From the NCBI GenBank assembly GCA_016793885.1, contig JAEUHE010000237.1, positions 59,411 to 123,410 of the forward strand: a stretch of 64,000 nucleotides of DNA, written 5' to 3'. The notes below the pieces were generated by a model. That model was given only the letters and a program-made list of their open reading frames with translations. It ran no database searches and had not been told where the DNA came from. Positions 16,920-24,996 of this stretch are shown here, in pieces. The stretch is from Verrucomicrobiales bacterium. GTDB lineage: Bacteria; Verrucomicrobiota; Verrucomicrobiia; Limisphaerales; UBA11320. The position numbers and the translations under genes are program-made. Numbering within the stretch: position 1 is the first letter of the stretch; each line of letters starts with the position of its first letter.

Positions 16920-17093
16920 AGAACCCACCGGGTTCACAGACATAAGCCGGGGGTGCTCGCACCCCCGGAACTGTTAAAATTACGGAGCATCACGCAGTGA
17001 TGCCACCGGCGTCTGCGATTTGCGTCACCCGACTTAACTAACCTAATCAGTTCGTCAGTCCATTGGCCGACGGGTGGCACGGCTTTCAGGGTT
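16920..17093 (+). repeat. Dispersed intergenic repeat B, copy 2
   Basis: Second copy of the element at 961-1137, same orientation. The 22-base hairpin at 16947-16968 is identical to copy 1. The left stem reads GAACCC..GGGTTC with a different loop, and the third stem is GCATCA..TGATGC (16987-17003), a compensated C/G to A/T pair change from copy 1. It ends at the convergent AraC gene's 3' end and may serve as the transcription end of rmuC. Confidence 0.85.
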
Positions 17094-17106
17094 TCGCCCC
17101 CCCCAA

Positions 17107-18117
17107 CTACCGAGCCGGCGGCTTCACAGCTGGGAACAAACCGGGGCAGCACCCGAAGGTCTGATGAAAGGTGTGACTGAAGTGGCTCAGGCTGTTGTAC
17201 CCCACCTCCAAAGCGGCCTCAGTAACGTTGTACTTCCCGCTCTTGAGCAACTCGGCCGCTTTCTCCATACGGAGCTTCCGAAGATACTGGGGAATGGTCA
17301 TTCCCGTTTCCCGCGAGAACGTACGGCTCAGATAGAACTGACTGCAGCCCACGGCTTTGGCGATCCGTTCTAAGGACAGGGGTTCAGCCATCCCGGCACG
17401 CAGCAGTTCCACCACCCGACCAACACGTTCCGATGCGACGTGTTGCTGGCGATGACAGAACAGCTCAGCCTCCGGCGGCGGCTCATATAAAAATGCCGCG
17501 GCCAACTCCAGCGCCTTGCCTCGATACCAAACCTCCTGGGCGGCAGCGTACACCGGGGGGCGTTGAAGACTCCGGACTATCTCCAGTTGTCCGCTCGTCA
17601 TTCGACGGGAAGGGCCGACGGCCGAGTCTGTCCGCTGCGATTTCACGACGTCCACCACCAGCCCTGCCAGCCCTCCCACTTGCCCTCCCAGCTGCTCGGA
17701 CAAAAACCGGGACGAGAACTCGATGGTGATGAATCGATGAACCTCCCCCGGCTCACGTGCTGCCTCTAACTTCCCGTCCCCCGAAAAGTAATACCCCACC
17801 GTCTGCTCTTCAAACTCAATGCGTCGCTGGCGGTCCGCGACCCATCCCTTCCCGCTCAGGTTCAGGCAGATCTCCAACGAACCCGGGTGAAAACTCCGTG
17901 CCCAGTCGATACGCTCGCTCAGCACAAAGTCATGCCACTCAAAGCTGACTCCCATCCGATGAAAACTACCGAACAGTTGCCTCCATTCTGCACCTTGAGA
18001 CCTCCACAGCGCCGGTTCATCCAGAGGGGAATCGACAGGCGACACCGCCCCAGTCAGGGGTACGGTCCTGGGATCTGAATGCCTCGGATCAAGTGTCGCA
18101 CGCTTCGCCAACGCCAT
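17107..18117 (-). CDS. AraC-family transcriptional regulator
   Basis: The 336-aa protein ends in a typical double helix-turn-helix AraC domain (~235-330: SLERIAKAVGCSQFYLSRTFSRETGM, then YNVTEAALEVGYNSLSHFSHTFHQTFGCCP). The N-terminal ~200 residues contain a cupin-like sensing region (FHPGSLEICLNLSGKGWV, VGYYFSGDG) without a recognisable ligand signature. It is divergent from the HYR-repeat gene 135 bases away and could regulate it; no operator repeat stands out in that spacer. Confidence 0.9.
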   Translation of the reverse strand: MALAKRATLDPRHSDPRTVPLTGAVSPVDSPLDEPALWRSQGAEWRQLFGSFHRMGVSFEWHDFVLSERIDWARSFHPGSLEICLNLSGKGWVADRQRRIEFEEQTVGYYFSGDGKLEAAREPGEVHRFITIEFSSRFLSEQLGGQVGGLAGLVVDVVKSQRTDSAVGPSRRMTSGQLEIVRSLQRPPVYAAAQEVWYRGKALELAAAFLYEPPPEAELFCHRQQHVASERVGRVVELLRAGMAEPLSLERIAKAVGCSQFYLSRTFSRETGMTIPQYLRKLRMEKAAELLKSGKYNVTEAALEVGYNSLSHFSHTFHQTFGCCPGLFPAVKPPAR

Positions 18118-18252
18118 AAGATCATGGTCCTAGCCGCGGGCTGCCAGCTCAATGACAAAATGAGGCCAGGAATCGCTCCCATCTCCGACTGTAAGAGTCA
18201 TTGCAAGAACTCGTAGAAGGGTATGAAACTCTGATCCTCAACCAAAACCATT

Positions 18253-21200
18253 ATGCAAAACAACGACCCTTCCTGTCCATGTCGCTGCCCCCGGATACCA
18301 GGTCCGACCAGCGCCTCCCAGACTCCCTGGAACCGCCTTCAGTGGCTCATCCTAGGGCTGCTGCTCGCCGTCGCTCTCCCTTCCCAAGGATGGGCGCAGA
18401 TCACCGCCATCGCCGAAGTCATCAAAGCCGAGTGTGTCGAGATCACTTGCCCCACTAATCTCACCCTCTACACCTGCGACCGAACCGCCTCCCTCCGAAA
18501 CTACCCGTTCGAGATCGTTTATACCTGCCCGAACGTTCCCCCCGCCTTGCTCGATGTAACGTTTGAATGCGATCCTCCTCCAGGTGAATTCGCCGTAGGG
18601 ATTCACAAGGTAAACTGCATCGTTCGCGTTAACAGGAAAGAGGTCGGCAAATGCGAATTCACCATCACGGTCATCCAAGACAAGGAAGCCCCTAAAATCG
18701 AGTGCCCTCAGGATATGGTGGTGATCGCGTGCCAGAGTGTAACCGGAGCCTGTGGCGCCATCGTGAACTACCCATCCCCCATCGCGTCCGACAACAGCGG
18801 GTCGGTCGCCGTCACCTGCAACCCACCCTCGGGCAGTTTCTTCCCGTGCGGGGTGCACACCGTCGTCTGCACCGCATTCGACCGATGTCAAAATGCCACG
18901 CGCTGCGAGTTCAAAATTGTCGTTCGTGAAGCACCCCCCGTCCGAATCGTCTGTCCCACCAACCCCATCGTGGTGACGATTCCGTGTGAGACCAACTGCA
19001 TCCCCATCCGATACCCCGCACCTTCCGTCGTGAACGGAACCCTGGTGGAATGCAAACCCGCGCCCGGCACTTGTCTGCCGGTGGGCGATCACGTGATTGT
19101 TTGCATCGCCAAGGATGACTGTGGCCGCACCGCCACCTGCGAATTCGTGGTCCACGTCCGTGCCGAACAAGCGGAACCCCCGAAAATCCGCTGCCCCGAA
19201 CCGATCGTGGTAACCACCTGCGATCCCTGCGAAAAAGTCACCTACCCCGCGCCGGTGGTCGTCAACGGAGCTCTGGCCTTCTGTGATCCCCCGTCGGGCA
19301 CGTGCTTTAAGCCTGGGGTCCACGTCGTGACCTGCGTCGCCACCAACGCGTGCGCCAAGGAAGTCTGCCGCTTCACGATCACCGTGCTCGAGAAACCCGC
19401 TGTGCAGATCCGCTGCCCCCAGGACATCGTCGTCGAAACCTGTGAAGACTGCGCGATTGTCCGATATCCAGACCCTATCGTGGTCAATGGAAAGCTGGTC
19501 GAGTGTGATCCTCCGTCGGGAACGTGCTTCAAACCCGGAGTGACCATCGTTCGATGCGTCGCCACCAACGAATGCAGCCGCACAGAGTGCAAATTCACCG
19601 TGACGGTCCGTCCGGGCGGGGCCAAGCCCGAAATCCGCTGCCCGCAGGACATCGTGGTGGAAACGTGCGAAGACTGCGCAATAGTGAATTACCCCGACCC
19701 GGTCGTGGTAAACGGGAAGCTCATCCAGTGTGATCCACCCTCTGGAACCTGCTTCAAACCGGGAGTGAACATCGTCACCTGCATCGCCACCAACCAATGC
19801 GGACGAACCGAATGCAAATTCACGGTGACGGTAAAGGAACAGCCGCGGCTGGGGATTCGCTGCCCGGAGGACATCGTGATCGAGACGTGTAACGAGGGCC
19901 AGATCGTTCACTTCCCCAGGCCAACGATAATCGGGGACACGGGGCTCGAGAACTATGTGCTGCGCTGCGATCCCCCTTCGGGATCCTTCTTCCCCGTGGG
20001 CACCAACAAAGTGGTCTGCTGCGTGATCGACCGCTGTCAGCGTCGGGTTTGCTGCGAATTCAACGTGATCGTCCGGCCGGGCCTGCCGTGCATGACTCCT
20101 CCGGGTAACATGGTCCTCTGGACGCCATTCGATGAACCTGCCGGGGTGGTGGCGTTCAACGCGATCAACGGGGCGCCCAGCGGGATGCACCTCAATGGGC
20201 CCGTTCCAGTGCTGGGACAGAAGGTGTTCAACAGCCTGGGCTTCGATGGCTTCAATGACTATGTGGCGGTGCCCAACTATGCCGCCATCATGCTCGCGCA
20301 AAGCGACCTCTCTATCGATGCCTGGATCCTCCGACGCGATACCGGCGGCCGACGCACCATCGTCAGCAAGATGGGCAGCCTCCCGGGCGCCGCCGACCCT
20401 CGTGGATATGAGTTCTACCTCAACCAAGGTATCATGCACTTGACTCTGGCTGGAACGACCGTCACCGACTTCAACTCGGGCGTCCTGGTTCCGGCCGACA
20501 ACAAGTGGCATCACGTCGTGACCACCGTGCGTCGATCGGGCGGCGGTCTGGTTCGCTTCTTCTTGGATGGCGTTCAGATGAACGTCCAGGCGGCGGCGAT
20601 CCCAGCCCCGCTGGCCAACAACTCCCGGCTTCACATCGGAGCCAGCACCTATCCGGTGCCGCAAAATCACTTCGCGGGTGCCATCGATGAGGTCGAAATC
20701 TTCAGTCGGCCGTTGACGCTGGCTGAGGTGAGCGGCCTGCATGCCGCCGATCGGGCCGGCAAGTGCAAGATCAAGTGCATCATCCCCTGGGATGTCAGTT
20801 TTCCCACCAACAGCGAATCTGTCACGGTGATGGCCAAGATCTGCAATTGCAGCGTCCTGCCTCAGACCGTGGCCTGGATGGCCACCGGCCCCATGCAAAT
20901 CGCCGAGCCCAACAGCGGAGTCGTGGTTCTGCCGCCAACGACCTGCACCAACATCCCCATCAAGCTCGGACGCCCGACCAACAGCGTTCCGATCGGGTCT
21001 GTCGTCGAATGGAACCTGACCATCCTACCTCGGAACGGATGTCCCACGGTATGCCGAGGCTCGGTGATCAACCCAGGGCCCATCACCACCACTGTGACCG
21101 AAGACATTGTCCAAGTCCCGGGAACCGCTGGAACGGTCAATGTCCCGGTCAGCCTGGGCGGCCTTCCGGATGGTGCCCTCGTCCGGGTGCGAGCCATTGC

Positions 21201-21660
21201 CCCCGGCATGGAGCCAGACACCGAAAGCATCAGCCTGAATGGCTTGCCGCCGGGAACTCCTTGGATCGTCAATGGAAACGGGCCATCTCCGGCGGCGTTT
21301 GACCTGTCCTTCCGCATCCCGATCCGGTTCGTCCAAGCCGACCCTATCGGGCTATACACCATCCTCATCGAGACCGATGTAGACGGCGACCAGGATTTCG
21401 ACACGCTCAGATCCTTCGATGTCGAGAATCCGGTAGTACCCCCTCCGACACTCCGACTGACCGAGACCGAGAAAGGGCTCCTCCTCGACTGGAACGACGA
21501 AGGGGATGGCATCTTGGAAGCCTCCAATGAGCCGACCGGGCCATGGAAAGCCATTGCGGAAGCCCGGCCTGGCTACTTGGTGCAACCCTCCGACAAACGG
21601 CTCTTCTTCAGGGTCTCCGTGCCCTTCATAACTCCGGAGGTGAAACCGGCCGGACGATAA
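18253..21660 (+). CDS. Secreted Cys-rich HYR-repeat/LamG protein
   Basis: The 1135-aa protein has an unusually long N-region before the signal-peptide core (LQWLILGLLLAVALPSQGWA, ~29-48). Seven tandem ~75-residue HYR-like (hyaline repeat, Ig-fold) modules follow (~58-612), each with the frame RCPxDIVVxTC..YPxPxVVNG..CDPPSGTCFKPGV..C.ATNxC...CxFTVTV and six to eight cysteines. Repeats 5 and 6 (19405-19836) are nearly identical. A LamG-type concanavalin fold spans ~620-840. The C-terminal module (LLLDWNDEGDGILEASNEPTGPWKAI..RLFFRVS) is common at the end of verrucomicrobial exported proteins. Likely an extracellular adhesive or structural protein. Confidence 0.85.
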   Translation: MQNNDPSCPCRCPRIPGPTSASQTPWNRLQWLILGLLLAVALPSQGWAQITAIAEVIKAECVEITCPTNLTLYTCDRTASLRNYPFEIVYTCPNVPPALLDVTFECDPPPGEFAVGIHKVNCIVRVNRKEVGKCEFTITVIQDKEAPKIECPQDMVVIACQSVTGACGAIVNYPSPIASDNSGSVAVTCNPPSGSFFPCGVHTVVCTAFDRCQNATRCEFKIVVREAPPVRIVCPTNPIVVTIPCETNCIPIRYPAPSVVNGTLVECKPAPGTCLPVGDHVIVCIAKDDCGRTATCEFVVHVRAEQAEPPKIRCPEPIVVTTCDPCEKVTYPAPVVVNGALAFCDPPSGTCFKPGVHVVTCVATNACAKEVCRFTITVLEKPAVQIRCPQDIVVETCEDCAIVRYPDPIVVNGKLVECDPPSGTCFKPGVTIVRCVATNECSRTECKFTVTVRPGGAKPEIRCPQDIVVETCEDCAIVNYPDPVVVNGKLIQCDPPSGTCFKPGVNIVTCIATNQCGRTECKFTVTVKEQPRLGIRCPEDIVIETCNEGQIVHFPRPTIIGDTGLENYVLRCDPPSGSFFPVGTNKVVCCVIDRCQRRVCCEFNVIVRPGLPCMTPPGNMVLWTPFDEPAGVVAFNAINGAPSGMHLNGPVPVLGQKVFNSLGFDGFNDYVAVPNYAAIMLAQSDLSIDAWILRRDTGGRRTIVSKMGSLPGAADPRGYEFYLNQGIMHLTLAGTTVTDFNSGVLVPADNKWHHVVTTVRRSGGGLVRFFLDGVQMNVQAAAIPAPLANNSRLHIGASTYPVPQNHFAGAIDEVEIFSRPLTLAEVSGLHAADRAGKCKIKCIIPWDVSFPTNSESVTVMAKICNCSVLPQTVAWMATGPMQIAEPNSGVVVLPPTTCTNIPIKLGRPTNSVPIGSVVEWNLTILPRNGCPTVCRGSVINPGPITTTVTEDIVQVPGTAGTVNVPVSLGGLPDGALVRVRAIAPGMEPDTESISLNGLPPGTPWIVNGNGPSPAAFDLSFRIPIRFVQADPIGLYTILIETDVDGDQDFDTLRSFDVENPVVPPPTLRLTETEKGLLLDWNDEGDGILEASNEPTGPWKAIAEARPGYLVQPSDKRLFFRVSVPFITPEVKPAGR

Positions 21661-21720
21661 AGATGAGATGAAGTTCTAAATTGATATCCCAGAGGCCGGC
21701 CATAGGCCTCTCAACTCAAA

Positions 21721-21764
21721 AGCGGGCGCTGGTACCAATCGAGCAGAAGGTGCCAGCGTCCGCT
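21721..21764 (+). terminator. Hairpin after the HYR-repeat gene, possible terminator
   Basis: A 16-base arm (AGCGGGCGCTGGTACC, 21721-21736) pairs with 21749-21764 with two mismatches, about 60 bases after the stop; CCCTTTT follows. It could end transcription or be part of another repeat family. Confidence 0.4.
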
Positions 21765-22351
21765 CCCTTTTGGGGGATTGTTGTTGCTCGAGCCTGGGAG
21801 GCTGACGTCGGCCCACGGTTCGGAATGTAGGAGCCGAGGCGAGCGTGCCCTACGGTCATGAATGCGGAGGGAACGCTTGTTACGCCGAACGCGTGTCAAA
21901 GGCGGAAGGAGACGAATCCTTCGAGCCAACCCGAACCAGGCCCGAGCGGCCTTACACCACAGAGACGGGAAGAACGCAGAGAGGGAGAGCAACGGGTGAA
22001 CCACGGATTAAGAATCCTGAAGGGATCGGAAGTGAAACCCACTGGTTCTTTTCCATCCGAGTCATCCGAGAAATCCGTGGTTAAAACCTCGGTCTTAGGT
22101 TTCTCTGGAACGGCTCTCTCTGCGCCCCTTGCCGTCTCTGCGGTGCAACTGAGGCCCGCTTTGGCTCGTGGAGGAATAAAGGTTAACAGTGTAAAGCAGC
22201 GCGTAGCGAGGTCACCGAAGCGTTCAACCTTGCCTCACGCGATCCTTAATGATTCTCGGGTGGCGAGTGCTGCAAACGTTAGATTTTCCTGAGCGCCGTC
22301 GTCGGCAACGCCAACTCGTCACTCCTCACTCACTACCGCTCAGGTCACAAC
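21765..22351. other. Intergenic region without genes
   Basis: The stretch contains repeat C copy 1 (21931-22170), the inverted 14-mer shared with 2308-2321 at 21826-21839, and otherwise unstructured sequence up to the YceI stop. Short open frames here have no coding character. Confidence 0.5.
21931..22170 (+). repeat. Dispersed intergenic repeat C, copy 1
   Basis: The ends are imperfect inverted repeats: CACCACAGAGACGGGAAGAA at ~21955 and TTGCCGTCTCTGCGGTGCAA near 22129-22148. The interior has ATCCGTGGTTAAAA-type and GGATTAAGAATCC-type words. An inverted copy occupies 34061-34310. Similar CTCTGCG/AATCCGTGG intergenic words are, from my recollection, widespread in environmental bacteria. Confidence 0.8.
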
Positions 22352-22999
22352 CTACTTTCCGGCAGCTTCCGGCTTCTGCGAGGTCACCCATTCGATGGTG
22401 ATTTTCACATCGTCGCCAGTCTTGATCAGCCCCAGCGCGAGGCTCGGAGCAGGAGGCTTGATGCCGAAGTCCGTCATTTTCAGGTTGGCCACGCCCTTGA
22501 ACTTGAGCTTTGAGGCCACGGAGCGATCACAGGTCACGACCATGGACGCATCCTTGGTCACACCGGAGATCGTCAGTTTGCCGGCTGTGTCAAAAACGAG
22601 CGGATCAGCCGCCGTTTTGGGAGCTTCCTTCAAGGTCATCTCGGAAAGCTCGTAATCGATCTTGGGAAACTCAGTGGCCTTCATGTGCTCCTGCATGACT
22701 TCATCCATGCGCACGGTGCCGCTCTTCAGCGAACGGACCGGGATCGTCGCCTTGGCCTTGGCGTTGACCTTGCCCGGAGCTGGCGTGCCCATAATGGGAA
22801 AAGCCGGATCAATTTCGAATCGGCCCCCGATGATCTTTCCATCGACCGACCAGTCATGAATGGTCGAGGAACCATCAATCTTGACGGAGCTGCCGGCCGC
22901 TTCGGCTCTATAGACTGACAAGCTCTGGGCGGACGCCGAGAAACCAAGCAGCAAGCTGGATAGAACCAGCGCGGAGTTTCGAACAAACAATGTTTTCAT
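22352..22999 (-). CDS. YceI-family periplasmic protein
   Basis: The 215-aa protein has a signal peptide (cleavage near SASAQS). The mature part reads as a YceI lipocalin-like barrel: SVKIDGSSTIHDWSVDGKIIGGRFEID, IPVRSLKSG, MDEVMQEHMKATEFPKIDYELSEM and a GKLTISGVTKDASMVVTC strand. YceI barrels bind long isoprenoid or lipid ligands in the periplasm. It stands alone, 99 bases downstream of the oxidoreductase gene on the same strand. Confidence 0.92.
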   Translation of the reverse strand: MKTLFVRNSALVLSSLLLGFSASAQSLSVYRAEAAGSSVKIDGSSTIHDWSVDGKIIGGRFEIDPAFPIMGTPAPGKVNAKAKATIPVRSLKSGTVRMDEVMQEHMKATEFPKIDYELSEMTLKEAPKTAADPLVFDTAGKLTISGVTKDASMVVTCDRSVASKLKFKGVANLKMTDFGIKPPAPSLALGLIKTGDDVKITIEWVTSQKPEAAGK

Positions 23000-23098
23000 G
23001 GGAAGTGGATTCAGACGATCTAAGGTCTTATGCCATCAACAATCTAGCCAGTTGGACTGGACTGCCAAGGGGCTCATTCAAATCGGTTTAGGATGGGC

Positions 23099-24484
23099 TT
23101 AAATCACGAAGATCTGACCGGGCAGTTCGATACGCTTTTGTCCCATCACAGCCTCGTTCGCCTTGATCGCCAGAACCGTGGCGCGGAAGCCTTCCGCGAT
23201 GGTTGCCGCGGGCATGAGAGACTTGCTCAGGCTTCCCAAGTACTCCTTCAGCGCCTGCTTGTCGGTCGCGTCGAAGTTGTCGGTGAAGTCGGTCACCCCA
23301 TCCGAGATCGTGTGAACGTTGTGCAAGAAAGCCTCCAGCGCGAAATAGAGCGGCGTATTGGAATACGGGGCCTCTTCCGCCGGCTTCTCGCCTTGAGCGG
23401 CCAGCTTGGTGGCGTTGGCTACCAAGGCAATACCCAGCTCCCCATAAAAGGCGTCCTTGCGGGCATAGACCTCCCAACCCAACAGCGGAGCATCGGCCTC
23501 ACGGAACATCCACGCTTTGTTCTTCCGCACCATTACGGTACTGTCGGTCCCGTAGTACGTCTCATAATCGCTGTCGAAGGACGTCGCCAAGGAGGCCTCG
23601 AAGTTCACCAGGATTCGTTCCGAATATTCAACCGTGGCTTGGAGAGTGTCAGGCACCTCGCGTCCGTCGTTCCACAGCTGGGTGGAACCGTAGCCAGAAA
23701 TCGCAATCGGCTCGGCCTTCAGAAACCAGCCGGCGTTGTCCAAATGCTGAATCCCGATCTCGCCGACCAAACCGAGCGAGACATCTTTCCGCAATCGCCA
23801 GTTCAGCTCGCGCTCGCGCTCCGGATTCGGAGAAGTCCGACGCCAGCTCTCCTTCTTGTGCCACTGGGACCGTCCCTTGAACATCCGCCCCGTGGCCCCG
23901 CTCCGGATAAACTTCAATAAGAAGTGACGCTGAGGATCCGACCGATGCTGCAAGCCCGGATGAAACACCTGGGCCGAGTGATCCTGGGCCGCCTTGGCGA
24001 TCGCACGGGCATCATCGATGGTGTTCGCCAAGGGCGCCTCGCAGTAGACATGCTTGCCGGCCTGCAAGGCATCCAACACGACCTGCTTGTGCTCGTGCGT
24101 GGGCGTCGCGATCACGACTGCCTTGATGTCCTTGTTCTCGAGCAGCTTCCGATAGTCCTCGTAGCCTTCAGCTCCCGGAGCCGCATCCTTGGCTCGGCGC
24201 AGGAACGCCTCATAGGGCTCCGCCACGCCCAACACCTTGGCATTAACCAACTGCCCAAGCGTCTTGACCACATCCCGCCCCCAGTAGCCGCACCCGATGA
24301 CTCCGATGTTGACCGGCGCATTGGGCTTCTTATCCGTCGCAGCGGCATCCGCCGCGCCGGCTTGCCTGGCAGTCAAAACGCCGCCCGCAGCCGCGGCCAC
24401 CAAAGTCGCCGTCGAAGAATGGCGCAGAAAATCACGTCGGTTCAAATCAGGCACCCCGGCGGGTGATGTCGATTGCATGTTCAT
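23099..24484 (-). CDS. Gfo/Idh/MocA-family oxidoreductase with Tat signal
   Basis: About 461 aa from ATG 24484 (MNMQSTSPAG); the in-frame ATG at 24568 would overlap the upstream gene and add 28 unlikely residues. A twin-Arg signal (NRRDFLRHSSTATLVAAAAGG) precedes the Rossmann domain with IGVIGCGYWGRDVVKTL. The family's usual EKP motif reads CEAPLA here, so the Lys that normally sits in the active site is Ala. The C-terminal domain includes GEIGIQHLDNAGWFL. Such exported members act on sugars or cyclitols with tightly bound NAD(P); the specific reaction is not deducible. Confidence 0.9.
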   Translation of the reverse strand: MNMQSTSPAGVPDLNRRDFLRHSSTATLVAAAAGGVLTARQAGAADAAATDKKPNAPVNIGVIGCGYWGRDVVKTLGQLVNAKVLGVAEPYEAFLRRAKDAAPGAEGYEDYRKLLENKDIKAVVIATPTHEHKQVVLDALQAGKHVYCEAPLANTIDDARAIAKAAQDHSAQVFHPGLQHRSDPQRHFLLKFIRSGATGRMFKGRSQWHKKESWRRTSPNPERERELNWRLRKDVSLGLVGEIGIQHLDNAGWFLKAEPIAISGYGSTQLWNDGREVPDTLQATVEYSERILVNFEASLATSFDSDYETYYGTDSTVMVRKNKAWMFREADAPLLGWEVYARKDAFYGELGIALVANATKLAAQGEKPAEEAPYSNTPLYFALEAFLHNVHTISDGVTDFTDNFDATDKQALKEYLGSLSKSLMPAATIAEGFRATVLAIKANEAVMGQKRIELPGQIFVI

Positions 24485-24564
24485 TGATAAAGTATTGTGT
24501 ACGGGAAATGGGGGGAACTCCAATGTTTTTTTGGTCGGAAAGGGGCCAGAACCCCCCATCCCAT

Positions 24565-24954
24565 TCACTCCTGTATCTGCTCCCTACCCGCGTAGCCGGA
24601 ATCCAAATCGTGCCAGTGCTCAACATCGGGCTCGCCACGCTCCCAACACAGAAAAACTTCGCGGCCGGCCAGGATCGAGGGAAAATCAACCAGCCCCCGC
24701 TCAAGGTCCTTGATCATGATCTCACGCGAGGAGAACTCCCTCAGCAATGACCGCATCTCCAAAAAGGCACTCAGGTAGGACTTGGTCAGGCTTCCGCCCG
24801 TCTCACACCCCATGGACAGCATTTTTTCCAGTCGAGGACCCGAACGCTCGAGGGTATGACGGGCCCGATCCATGGCGTCCAGCCAGTGAGTGAGCTGCGG
24901 AATCAGACGACGCGCTTCTTCCCTCGTGTAGTGGTGATTAAAACGATAGCGCAT
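24565..24954 (-). CDS. DUF2203 family protein
   Basis: The 129-aa protein starts YTREEARRLIPQLTHWLDAM, continues as a two-helix coiled coil and ends with the family signature IKDLERGLVDFPSILAGREVFLCWERGEPDVEHWHDLDSGYAGR (quoted in part: KDLERGLVDFP, LCWERGEP, WHDLDSGYAGR). DUF2203 has no established function. It lies 42 bases downstream of the TPR lipoprotein gene and 80 bases upstream of the oxidoreductase on the same strand. Confidence 0.85.
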   Translation of the reverse strand: MRYRFNHHYTREEARRLIPQLTHWLDAMDRARHTLERSGPRLEKMLSMGCETGGSLTKSYLSAFLEMRSLLREFSSREIMIKDLERGLVDFPSILAGREVFLCWERGEPDVEHWHDLDSGYAGREQIQE

Positions 24955-24996
24955 GGGAGGCTCAGGGTGATGCCGCTAGAATCGCCGCGCGCGCGC

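Noticed and set aside
18352..20898. Long antisense open frame (848 codons) opposite the HYR-repeat gene
   Set aside because: His/Asp/Gly/Arg-rich translation with no domains; it mirrors the codon bias of the plus-strand gene and has no start context.
21858..22292. 144-codon frame across repeat C copy 1
   Set aside because: Most of it is repeat DNA shared in inverted form with a non-coding site at 34061-34310.
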